Below are positions 56,934 through 64,000 of a DNA stretch of 64,000 nt, one piece after another. Each line of letters starts with the position of its first letter. The stretch's first letter is position 1. The notes beneath the pieces are model-generated. The model searched no databases. It saw nothing but the letters and a program-made list of their open reading frames with translations, and was not told the DNA's origin. This stretch comes from Stenotrophomonas sp. HITSZ_GD (GTDB lineage Bacteria; Pseudomonadota; Gammaproteobacteria; Xanthomonadales; Xanthomonadaceae), in contig NZ_JARQXB010000011.1 of assembly GCF_029543105.1 (NCBI RefSeq), positions 93,984 through 157,983 of the forward strand, read 5' to 3'. The translations under genes and the position numbers were made by a program.

Positions 56934-57010
56934 GGCTATGTAGCTCAGCCGGTTAGAGCACAGCACTCATAATGCTGGGGTCGGTGGTTCGAGTCCACCC
57001 ATAGCCACCA
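56934..57010 (+). tRNA. tRNA-Met (elongator), anticodon CAT
   Basis: 77 nt with all arms: acceptor GGCTATG/CATAGCC, D arm GCTC/GAGC, anticodon arm CAGCA-CTCATAA-TGCTG (CAT at 56968-56970), T arm GGTGG-TTCGAGT-CCACC, and encoded CCA. The first base pair G-C excludes initiator tRNA. The close match to elongator tRNA-Met (CTCATAA loop) favours Met over tRNA-Ile2. Confidence 0.96.
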
Positions 57011-57023
57011 TAGACGAGACCGA

Positions 57024-57052
57024 AAAGCCCTGCACTTCGTGCGGGGCTTTTT
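57024..57052 (+). terminator. Terminator after tRNA-Met
   Basis: AAAGCCC (57024-57030) pairs with GGGCTTT (57044-57050), extended by GCAC/GTGC around a TTC loop, followed by T residues. Confidence 0.85.
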
Positions 57053-57074
57053 GTTTGCGGCACCTACCGCCCGC

Positions 57075-59582
57075 CTATCCGGGGGACTGGGCTGCGTCCT
57101 CGTCCGGCCTCGCCGTCGGCTGGCCGGGCGCGGCCACGACGCGGATGTCCTGGGGCGAGTTCAGCGCGATGCCCTCTTCCGCCATGCGGGCCAACAGCCC
57201 GAAGAACAACTCGCTGCGCACGCCATACGCGTCGCGCGGGCTGCCGACGTAGAGGAAGCTGTTGAAGTTGGCCTGCCCATTGGCGATTCCGTCGATGAAC
57301 ACCGACGGCGCGGGCGTGGACAGCACCTTGGGATGCGCGGCATACAGCGTGAGCAGCAGTTCGCGTACGCGTGCCATGTCCGTGCCGATGGGAACGGCGA
57401 ACTGCAGTTGTACCCGGCCCAGTGGATTGGACAGGGTCATGTTGCGCACGCTCTTGGTGATGAGCTCGGAGTTCGGCACGATCAGCGTGGAGCGGTCGCC
57501 GATCTGGATCTCGGTGGCGCGCACGTTGATTCGCTTGACGTCGCCTTCCTGGTCGCCGAGGCGGATCCAGTCGCCCACGCGCACCGGCCGCTCCGCCATC
57601 AGGATCAGGCCGGAAATGAAGTTCTGCGTGATCGCCTGCAGGCCGAAACCGATGCCCACCGACAGGGCGCTGGCGACCAGGGCCAGGTTGGCGGCGGTGA
57701 TGCCCAACGCAGCCAGGGCCCACAGGATCACCACCACGATGCCCACATAGCGCACGACCGCGCTGACCGAAGCACGGGTGCCGACGTCCAGGTCAGTCTT
57801 CGGCAGGTAGGTCTTGTTGAGCCATTGCTGTGCACCCTGCAGCAGCGTCCAGCCGATCGCGAGCGTCGCCAGCGCGCCGAAGATTTCTGCCGGCGCGAAA
57901 CGCACGTTGCCCAGTTTCAGGCCCGTCGAAAGGGCGGAGAAGAGATTGCCGAACAGCGACAGGTTGGAGCCGTAAGGCATCAGCAGCGCGGCCACGCCGC
58001 TGACCAGCACGCACACCCGCAGCCCCGCCGAGACCAGCGCACCGGCCTGCGCCAGCAGGCTGGGCCTGACGCCGATGCCCACCAGGGCGCGACTGAGCCG
58101 GTTTTCCGGGCGCACGAGCCACGTGCAGAGGTCGTCGATGAAGGCGAGCATCAACGCGATCGCGCCCCAGATCAGCGCCACCCAGACGATCTGCCGGGTG
58201 ATGAAGACGGCGATGTTGAGGTAACCGACCAACGTGGCGAGCAAAGCGAGCAGTACCGCGCAATAGCCCAGCATGCGGGCCAGCGCGACCACGCCGCCAC
58301 CGCGCGTGCTGAGGGCCCGCGGCGGTGCCTTGGCCGTACTGGTGACGGCTTTCGGATCGTCCTCGGTGGAAGCGCCGGCGGCATCCGCCGCTGGATCGTG
58401 TTCGGTACGGCGCAGCGAGCGGGTGAGGCCGGCCAGCGCGGACAGGATCAGGGCGACGTAAAGCAGGGCACTGAGCGCGTCGACCGCCTGGGTCAGCGCA
58501 TCACTCGTGCCCGCGACCTTCAGGATTTCGATGGCCAGGTAATGCAGCCACACCAGCCACGCGGCGGCGTGGCAGTGCCAGAGCAGCCTGCGGGCAGTGG
58601 CATCGTCCAGCTTGAACAGCCGCCACGATGCTTGCCCGCGCGACATCAACGCGCCGCTGAGTGCGCTGATGAAAGCGGCGAAGAAGCTCGCGCGGACAAA
58701 GTTCTCCGCCAGGGGCAGCAGATCGTCGGGCACAGCACCTATCGATTGCAGCGTGCCGATCAGCGCCGAGGCCGCCAGGCCGATCGACAGGGTCCCCACC
58801 AGCAGCAACCAGACGGCCAATGCGGAACGCCGCAGGCGCCCACCCGGGCCGCGCGAGGTAACGAGGCGACGCCCGAGACGGCGAAGCACGATGCGCACCG
58901 GGAAGGCCAGCAGCAGCGCGATCGCGAGGCTCCCGATGAGGGCGCCGGAGCCTTCGCGGGCCAACGCCGACCGCAGACCGGTCCAGGCGCCGGATGCCAC
59001 GCCCCGTAGCGCGTCGGCATCGTTGGGCGACGCCTTGCCCAGGTTGCGCCACAGCGCCGGCGACAAGGGAGAAGCGGTGCGGGTGGACAGGCTCTGGTTG
59101 AACTTCTGCGAGCGCGCGCGCTCGAGGTTGGCGGCCGCCTGGCTGGCGTCCAGGCTCAGCAGCTCCGCGCGTTTGCGGGCGTCGTCGAGCTTGGCCTGAC
59201 GGGCCGTCAGCTCGCGACGCTGGCTGGCGATATCCGGGGATTCGCGGGTCCCGGTGGGTACCGGACCGAGTTGATCCAGGCGTGCCTTGACGTCGGCAAG
59301 CGGCGCATCCAGCGCTTGCGCGGCCGATTGCGTATCGCGCTGGACGGATGCCAACTGCTCATTGAGGCGGATGAAATCTTCCACCGCCTCGGTAGCAGGA
59401 AGCTGCTTGTTGACCTCGGCCAGCCGATCCTCGGCGCCGTCGAGCACCTTCTGCGCGTCAGCCAGCGACGTATCGGGCTGGGCCTGGGCCCAGGCCGCAC
59501 CGGTCAACAAGCCAAGGCAGCAGGCCAGCCAGAACCGGCACAACCAGGCGGAGAGGGCGGGAAACTTGCGAGGTGGATACAC
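57075..59582 (-). CDS. Mechanosensitive ion channel of the MscK/KefA (MscS superfamily) type
   Basis: 835 residues from a GTG at 59582, which places a signal peptide (ending AWAQA) at the N-terminus; an ATG at 59672 would add 30 Arg-rich residues and hide it. A periplasmic coiled-coil domain (about 35-190) is followed by many membrane helices and the C-terminal MscS domain: pore helix ANLALVASALSVGIGFGLQAI, then ITQNFISGLILMAERPVRVGDWI (about 660-700) and VPNSELITKSVRN. Such channels release solutes on osmotic down-shock. The size and periplasmic domain match MscK or MscM more than MscS; the exact subtype is uncertain. Confidence 0.9.
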   Translation of the reverse strand: MYPPRKFPALSAWLCRFWLACCLGLLTGAAWAQAQPDTSLADAQKVLDGAEDRLAEVNKQLPATEAVEDFIRLNEQLASVQRDTQSAAQALDAPLADVKARLDQLGPVPTGTRESPDIASQRRELTARQAKLDDARKRAELLSLDASQAAANLERARSQKFNQSLSTRTASPLSPALWRNLGKASPNDADALRGVASGAWTGLRSALAREGSGALIGSLAIALLLAFPVRIVLRRLGRRLVTSRGPGGRLRRSALAVWLLLVGTLSIGLAASALIGTLQSIGAVPDDLLPLAENFVRASFFAAFISALSGALMSRGQASWRLFKLDDATARRLLWHCHAAAWLVWLHYLAIEILKVAGTSDALTQAVDALSALLYVALILSALAGLTRSLRRTEHDPAADAAGASTEDDPKAVTSTAKAPPRALSTRGGGVVALARMLGYCAVLLALLATLVGYLNIAVFITRQIVWVALIWGAIALMLAFIDDLCTWLVRPENRLSRALVGIGVRPSLLAQAGALVSAGLRVCVLVSGVAALLMPYGSNLSLFGNLFSALSTGLKLGNVRFAPAEIFGALATLAIGWTLLQGAQQWLNKTYLPKTDLDVGTRASVSAVVRYVGIVVVILWALAALGITAANLALVASALSVGIGFGLQAITQNFISGLILMAERPVRVGDWIRLGDQEGDVKRINVRATEIQIGDRSTLIVPNSELITKSVRNMTLSNPLGRVQLQFAVPIGTDMARVRELLLTLYAAHPKVLSTPAPSVFIDGIANGQANFNSFLYVGSPRDAYGVRSELFFGLLARMAEEGIALNSPQDIRVVAAPGQPTARPDEDAAQSPG

Positions 59583-59679
59583 GAGGGACGCGGATGGGGC
59601 GCGGCGGCGCGGTCCCCGAATAGTACGGCAGCGGACCGTTGGCGCCCTCCACGTGCGCCAAAAAAGACGCATCCCCGGA

Positions 59680-59928
59680 TCAGTACTTCAGGCCGAGCTC
59701 TTCAACCTGATGGCGCGCCGTCTCGTACATCTCCTGGAACTCCTCCTCGTTGAGTTCATCCGGCGCATACACGGCGACGGCTTCCCAGGGATGATCGGTG
59801 GGCTGCGGCGTCCGGGGGCCGGCGCGCAGCGAATAGGTGACGCCGTCGTAATCGAGCAGGTCGGGCGCGTCATCGCGCTGTTCGCGCTGGTAACGGCCGC
59901 CGCCCTGCAACAGGATGATCCGGATCAT
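59680..59928 (-). CDS. Small uncharacterised protein, 82 aa
   Basis: Not recognised. From the ATG at 59928 (GAGG upstream), it begins MIRIILLQGGGRYQREQRDD, has a central beta-like VTYSLRAGPRTPQPTD and AVAVYAPDELNEEEFQEMYE, and ends with an acidic helix. Soluble, no signal sequence. Longer open frame to 60312 has no features. Likely a conserved Xanthomonadaceae protein, but this cannot be checked here. Lies between the MscK-like channel gene and comF. Confidence 0.6.
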   Translation of the reverse strand: MIRIILLQGGGRYQREQRDDAPDLLDYDGVTYSLRAGPRTPQPTDHPWEAVAVYAPDELNEEEFQEMYETARHQVEELGLKY

Positions 59929-60088
59929 CTGCCTCGTGCTCCCGATTCCGTGATAGGTCAAGGATAGACCAGAGGAGCCGCCGACCCATGGCACACAGTG
60001 TTTTCGGACACGCAGGCAGGCGGCACGGGGCAGCTTCGCAGGTGAACGACTGATCGTGCTCGCCCAGCCGGTGGCCCAGCATGGAGGC

Positions 60089-60811
60089 ATGAACTTGTCT
60101 CCACTAACGCTGCTACCGCTTCGCGCCACGTTCGACCTCGTGCAGGGGTGGCTGCTCCCTTCCCGCTGCCTGTTGTGCGAGGAGCCGGGGCTCGGCAGCG
60201 TCGACCTGTGCGCGGCATGCCATGACGCCCTGCCCTGGCTGGATATCGCCTGTATCCACTGCGCGCTGCCCTTGGCCGATGGAAACCTGGGCCTGCGGTG
60301 CGGAGCATGCAACGGCGATCGCGATCCGTTGGCTTCCGCGCGCGCCGCATTCCTCTATCAATGGCCGGTCGACACCCTCCTGCGCCGCTTCAAGTTCCAC
60401 GGCGACCTCGCCGCCGGCCGGGTGTTGGCGCAGCTGATGCGCGGGCGCCTCGCGGCCGTTTCGAATGCGGGCGCCATGCTGGTGCCCGTGCCCCTGCATG
60501 CGACGCGTTTGCGGCAGCGCGGCTATGACCAGGCGGCGGAACTGGCTCGCCCACTCGCCAGGTCCATGGGACTGCGATGCCAACTCGCCCTGAGCCGCCG
60601 CGTGGCCACGGCCGCGCAGTCCTCGCTGGAAGCGTCGGCCCGCCGGCGCAATGTGCGCGGGGCCTTTGAATGTGTCGCGCCGGTCGCCGATCACGTCGTA
60701 CTCGTCGACGACGTGATGACGACCGGCGCGACGCTCCGGGCCGCGGCGCACGCGTTGCGCCGGGCGGGTGCGACACGTGTGGACGCCTGGGTGTGCGCCC
60801 GGGTGCCATGA
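60089..60811 (+). CDS. comF: ComF-family phosphoribosyltransferase-like protein
   Basis: 240 residues from ATG 60089; GTG 60056 is an alternative. An N-terminal zinc-finger-like part with C-x2-C pairs (CLLCEEPG, CAACHD, CIHCALP, CGACNG; about residues 26-72) precedes a PRTase domain with VPVPLHATRLRQRGYDQAAELA and the PRPP-binding loop VVLVDDVMTTGATLRAAA (about 205-222). ComF is needed for DNA uptake in competent bacteria (GntX in E. coli). No other competence gene is nearby. Confidence 0.93.
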   Translation: MNLSPLTLLPLRATFDLVQGWLLPSRCLLCEEPGLGSVDLCAACHDALPWLDIACIHCALPLADGNLGLRCGACNGDRDPLASARAAFLYQWPVDTLLRRFKFHGDLAAGRVLAQLMRGRLAAVSNAGAMLVPVPLHATRLRQRGYDQAAELARPLARSMGLRCQLALSRRVATAAQSSLEASARRRNVRGAFECVAPVADHVVLVDDVMTTGATLRAAAHALRRAGATRVDAWVCARVP

Positions 60812-60906
60812 AGGCCAGGTGAAAATCGGGTCCATACCACCGGCGTAGCATCACCAGAAGGAACGGTATGGCCCGCGGATAGGCCGGGCGATCAAGGAGA
60901 ACTCGT

Positions 60907-61482
60907 ATGGGCACGCAAGAACGCTACGGCGTCGTCGGGGTGCTTTCGTCACTGGGCCGCAGCTGGTGGGTCCTGTTGCTGTACGGCCTGCTGGGTGTGC
61001 TGTTCGGGCTGATCGCGGTGACACGCCCGGTGGCCGCCGCCGCAGCGTTGGCTTGGGCGCTAGGCGTGATGGCGCTGGCCGAAGGCCTGGTGAGCCTGCT
61101 GGCCTTGTTCGACAAGCAAGTAGCCATTTCGAAAGGTTGGCTGGCGCTGTACGCCGTCGTCTCGATCGTGTTCGGCCTGCTCACGGTGTTCAACCCGGTC
61201 GCGACGGCCGGCATCCTGCTGTTGTTCCTGGCGGCCTGGCTGATCGTGGCTGGCGTCTATCGCATCGTGTTCGCCATCCGGGTCCGGAAGGAAATCGAAG
61301 GCGAATGGCTGATCGCGCTCAGCGGCTTGCTGGCGATCGTGCTCGGCGTGCTTTACGTCCTCAACCCGGTCGCCGGGCTCGCGGTCACGACGATCTGGAT
61401 CGGCGCGGCCGCCATCGTCTACGGCGTGCTGCAGATCATTGCGGCGTTCAAGGTACGTCGCTTGAATCAGCTCAGACTCTAG
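60907..61482 (+). CDS. HdeD-family (DUF308) membrane protein
   Basis: 191 residues with six hydrophobic segments, the DUF308/HdeD layout: SLGRSWWVLLLYGLLGVLFGLIAV, RPVAAAAALAWALGVMALAEGLVSLLAL, GWLALYAVVSIVFGLLTVFNPVATAGILLLFLAAWLI (in parts) and a repeated LSGLLAIVLGVLYVLNPVAGLAVT. The first and second halves resemble each other, as usual for the family. HdeD is linked to acid resistance in E. coli. Shine-Dalgarno AAGGAG precedes the ATG. Confidence 0.9.
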   Translation: MGTQERYGVVGVLSSLGRSWWVLLLYGLLGVLFGLIAVTRPVAAAAALAWALGVMALAEGLVSLLALFDKQVAISKGWLALYAVVSIVFGLLTVFNPVATAGILLLFLAAWLIVAGVYRIVFAIRVRKEIEGEWLIALSGLLAIVLGVLYVLNPVAGLAVTTIWIGAAAIVYGVLQIIAAFKVRRLNQLRL

Positions 61483-61524
61483 AACCGTGGCGGGCATCCT
61501 TTCCGGGTGCCCGCCCACCCGTGC

Positions 61525-62442
61525 CTAGCCGTGGGGGCGCAGAGCCAGGTCTCCGGCGATGCCCGCGAAGATCGCCAGGCCAACCCAGTTGTTGTGCAGG
61601 AATGCGCGGAAGCATGGGCCTCGCTCGCGACGGCGGGCAATCACGAATTCGTAGGAGACCAGAACCGCCGCAGTCGCAAGGCCTGCCCAGTAGAGCTCGC
61701 CGAGATGGGCCCGCACGCCGACCATTGCCAGGGCCGCAAACGTCAACGCATACAGAATGCCTTGTGCAACGAGGTCCATGTCTCCGAACAGGATCGCCGT
61801 GGAGTGCGACCCCATCTTGATATCGTCCTCCCGATCCACCATCGCATACCAGGTGTCGTAGGCGGTGGACCACAGGATGTTGGCCAGATAAAGCACCCAG
61901 CCTATTGCCGGGACTTCGCCCTGCACGGCGGCGAAGGCCATCGGGATCCCCCACCCGAATGCCATCCCGAGGTAGACCTGCGGCAGGTGCGTGTAGCGCT
62001 TGAGGTAGGGATAGCTCGCGGCGAGGAACAGGCCGATGACGCTTAGCCCGATGGTCAATGCATTCAAGGTCAGCACAAGTGCGAACGCGATCAGCATCAG
62101 CACGGCAAAGACGATCAACGCTTCGCGTCCGGACACCGCGCCGGTTGCCAACGGGCGTTGCCGGGTACGTTCGACATAGGGATCCAGCCAGCGATCAGCG
62201 TAGTCGTTGATAACGCATCCGGCCGACCGCGTGAGCCACACCCCGGCGGTGAAGACGAACAATATCCACCAGGAGGGCACGCCCCCCGTTGCAAGCCACA
62301 ACGCCCACCAGGTAGGCCACAGTAGGAGAAGGGTTCCGATCGGGCGGTCGCCACGGACCAGCTTCCAATACTGGCCCAGGCGCTCGCGCCAGCGGGACGG
62401 TGCGGGTGCTACGGGGCGGGGTCCGAAACGTTCGTAACTCAT
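61525..62442 (-). CDS. ubiA: 4-hydroxybenzoate polyprenyltransferase
   Basis: 305 residues from ATG 62442; an extension to 62478 is possible. Membrane enzyme of ubiquinone synthesis that attaches the polyprenyl tail to 4-hydroxybenzoate. Both Asp-rich motifs are present: [20 protein letters not shown] (about 78-97) and [13 protein letters not shown] (about 200-212), plus [16 protein letters not shown] at the N-terminus. No other ubi gene is adjacent. Confidence 0.97.
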   Translation of the reverse strand: MSYERFGPRPVAPAPSRWRERLGQYWKLVRGDRPIGTLLLLWPTWWALWLATGGVPSWWILFVFTAGVWLTRSAGCVINDYADRWLDPYVERTRQRPLATGAVSGREALIVFAVLMLIAFALVLTLNALTIGLSVIGLFLAASYPYLKRYTHLPQVYLGMAFGWGIPMAFAAVQGEVPAIGWVLYLANILWSTAYDTWYAMVDREDDIKMGSHSTAILFGDMDLVAQGILYALTFAALAMVGVRAHLGELYWAGLATAAVLVSYEFVIARRRERGPCFRAFLHNNWVGLAIFAGIAGDLALRPHG

Positions 62443-62554
62443 CCGTAAAGCGTAGCAGCACGCGCGCGGGCGAACCAACGCATGCGCCTGTCACGCAAGT
62501 TTAAACGCCAGCGCACTACGCTGACTGCAGCTCCATTTCCGCGGGAGATATGCG

Positions 62555-63586
62555 ATGAAAGCAGTGCGTTACATCGAGACGGGCCGCCCACCGGAGATTG
62601 TCGACGTGCCGAAGCCCGAGGCGGGCCCCGGCCAAATCCGGATTCGCGTCGCCGGGGCTGGCGTCTGTCACTCCGACCTGCACGTGCTGGACGAGGGCAT
62701 CGGTATCCCGGGCCCTTTCACGCTGGGACATGAGAATACCGGCTGGATCGATGCGCTTGGCGAAGGCGTCGAAGGCTGGCGAGAGGGTGACCCCGTCGCG
62801 GTATACGGTCCATGGGGCTGCGGACGATGCCACGCCTGCCAACAGTCGGCGGAGAACTATTGCGAGAACCACGCCAGCATCCCCACCTATGGCGGTGGCT
62901 TGGGTTCTGACGGCGGCATGGCCGAGTACATGATCGTGCCATCACCTCGCCTGCTGGTTCCGTTGGGCAAGCTCGATCCGGTCAAGGCCGCTCCGCTGAG
63001 CGATGCGGCCTTGACGCCTTACCACGCGATCAAGGCCGCGCTCCCCCTGCTTACCCCGGAGGCCACGGTGGTTGTGCTGGGCATCGGCGGGCTGGGACAT
63101 ATGGCGGTTCAGTTGTTGCAGGCTTTGACGCCCGCCAAGTTGATCGCCGGCGACATTGACGATGACAAGCTGACGCACGCGCGAGAGCTGGGCGTCAAAC
63201 ACACCGTCAATACTCGGGATGGCAAGGCGGCCGCCGAGGAGATCGCTTCGTTTGTGGGCCCACGCGGTGCCACGGTCGCGCTCGACTTTGTGGGCGCACA
63301 GGCCACGATGGATCTATGTCAGAAGGTGGTGGGGCGCGCGAGCCGCCTCACCGTGGTGGGGTTGGGCGGCGGTACGCTGGCCTACTCTGCAAACAATCCG
63401 CCCTACGGATGCGAAGTGAGCATTCCGTACTGGGGCTCTCGCACCGAACTGATGGAAGTCATCGCGCTCGCTCAAGAAGGACGCATCCATGCTGATGTGG
63501 AAGTCTTTCCGCTGGAGCAGGCGGTCGATGTCTATGATCGATTGCGGCATGGGCGTATCCGAGGACGCGCGGTACTCCAGCCATGA
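62555..63586 (+). CDS. NAD(P)-dependent zinc alcohol dehydrogenase (MDR family)
   Basis: 343 residues. Catalytic zinc ligands in GVCHSDLH (Cys37) and GHENTGWI (His-Glu), the structural zinc site in GPWGCGRCHACQQSAENYC (four Cys, about 88-103), and the Rossmann motif VLGIGGLGHMAVQ near residue 170. Catalytic-domain start MKAVRYIETGRPPEI is normal. Resembles the AdhP-like/secondary-alcohol branch; substrate unknown. Base composition of this and flanking DNA is somewhat less GC-rich than the rest of the window. GGGAG lies upstream of the ATG. Confidence 0.92.
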   Translation: MKAVRYIETGRPPEIVDVPKPEAGPGQIRIRVAGAGVCHSDLHVLDEGIGIPGPFTLGHENTGWIDALGEGVEGWREGDPVAVYGPWGCGRCHACQQSAENYCENHASIPTYGGGLGSDGGMAEYMIVPSPRLLVPLGKLDPVKAAPLSDAALTPYHAIKAALPLLTPEATVVVLGIGGLGHMAVQLLQALTPAKLIAGDIDDDKLTHARELGVKHTVNTRDGKAAAEEIASFVGPRGATVALDFVGAQATMDLCQKVVGRASRLTVVGLGGGTLAYSANNPPYGCEVSIPYWGSRTELMEVIALAQEGRIHADVEVFPLEQAVDVYDRLRHGRIRGRAVLQP

Positions 63587-63685
63587 GCGGATGCGCGCGC
63601 TAGCGGTGGCGCAGGCGCTTTACTCTCCGCCACTGCCACCGAATCGCCCGCACGGAGAGAAGCTCTGGCATAATAACCGGCCAAC

Positions 63686-63762
63686 GCGCCCGTAGCTCAG
63701 CCGGATAGAGTAGTGGCTTCCGAAGCCATTGGTCGGGGGTTCGAATCCCTCCGGGCGCGCCA
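63686..63762 (+). tRNA. tRNA-Arg, anticodon CCG
   Basis: 77 nt with acceptor GCGCCCG/CGGGCGC, D arm, anticodon arm GTGGC-TTCCGAA-GCCAT (anticodon CCG), T arm GGGGG-TTCGAAT-CCCTC and encoded CCA. A CATAAT -10-like hexamer sits at 63669-63674. Reads CGG codons, which are frequent in this GC-rich genome. Confidence 0.96.
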
Positions 63763-63809
63763 TTCTTCCCTGTGATTTTGCCGGGGCATACCCCTCAGTG
63801 TTTTCTCGA

Positions 63810-63845
63810 GGCCATGCGATCTAGGATCGCGTGGCCCAGGCTTTT
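63810..63845 (+). terminator. Probable terminator after tRNA-Arg
   Basis: Near-perfect 12-bp stem GGCCATGCGATC (63810-63821) / GATCGCGTGGCC (63825-63836) with one G-T pair and loop TAG, followed after five bases by TTTTT (63842-63846). The spacing of the T-run is longer than ideal. Confidence 0.5.
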
Positions 63846-63949
63846 TGCCGCCTTTTGCCGATAGCGAGACACGCGCCAGTCGGCTCGCTGGCTGAGTTCC
63901 TTTCGGCGCCTGTGTTTGCTACGCCGCACTTTTCTGAGCCGCAAAAGAC

Positions 63950-63977
63950 AAACCCCCAGCCGATTGGCTGGGGGTTT
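63950..63977. terminator. Terminator-like hairpin at the right edge
   Basis: Perfect 12-bp stem AAACCCCCAGCC (63950-63961) / GGCTGGGGGTTT (63966-63977), loop GATT, with only short T-runs on each side. It could end a gene entering from beyond the right edge on the minus strand. Confidence 0.5.
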
Positions 63978-64000
63978 GGGGATAAAGCCCCTGGCGATGA

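Overview
The window is about 64 kb of GC-rich (well over 60% G+C), densely packed chromosomal DNA. It carries a core gene order typical of gammaproteobacteria of the family Xanthomonadaceae (Lysobacter, Luteimonas, Xanthomonas and relatives): groES-groEL with a CIRCE element, then cutA-dsbD, aroQ-accB-accC, prmA-DUF3426-fis-purH-purD, erpA-bactofilin and bfr-bfd. The genus cannot be fixed from the sequence alone. There is no phage, transposon, CRISPR array or obvious genomic island, although the right edge ends just past a tRNA-Arg gene, a common integration target.

Region by region. 1-5 kb: the N-terminal two thirds of aceE (reading left), then a compact SpoIIE phosphatase / RsbW-like kinase / STAS partner-switching trio whose genes overlap by 4 bases. 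5-8 kb: a secreted DUF1028 protein, then a PadR repressor with a His-rich tail overlapping a siderophore-interacting ferric reductase (a YqjI-YqjH-like pair) behind two copies of an 8-bp palindrome. 8-14 kb: YceI lipoprotein, nitroreductase, ELM1-family protein, VUT-family (queuosine precursor) transporter and glnE. 14-18.6 kb: two large tandem paralogous AsmA-like envelope proteins of unknown function. 18.7-21.5 kb: an acetyl-CoA hydrolase/transferase, and a class I DAHP synthase preceded by a complete aromatic amino-acid attenuator with a 27-codon leader peptide. 21.6-30 kb: groEL, groES, cutA, dsbD, a polysaccharide deacetylase, aroQ and accBC. 30-38 kb: two uncharacterised envelope proteins, prmA, a divergent small-gene/XRE pair, DUF3426, fis, purH, an acetyltransferase and purD. 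38-46 kb: FUSC-family membrane protein, murJ, a 43-residue double-glycine-leader peptide gene, an MFS exporter and an LplT-like/PlsC fusion. 46-56 kb: CD225 and DUF2752 membrane proteins, ampE, nudC, erpA, bactofilin and its partner, DUF4126, a catalytically degenerate REC-GGDEF-EAL protein with a hybrid histidine kinase, and bfr-bfd with a Fur-box candidate. 56-64 kb: rppH, tRNA-Met, an MscK-like channel, a small unknown protein, comF, hdeD-like, ubiA, an alcohol dehydrogenase and tRNA-Arg(CCG).

The most interesting items are two short genes that standard ORF length cut-offs miss. One is the aromatic-codon leader peptide that should let charging of Phe, Tyr and Trp tRNAs control DAHP synthase by transcription attenuation (21383-21518, minus strand). 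The other is a double-glycine-leader peptide (42188-42319, minus strand) in its own apparent transcription unit, with no dedicated exporter nearby. Function assignments rest on reading family motifs by eye; no database search was run.
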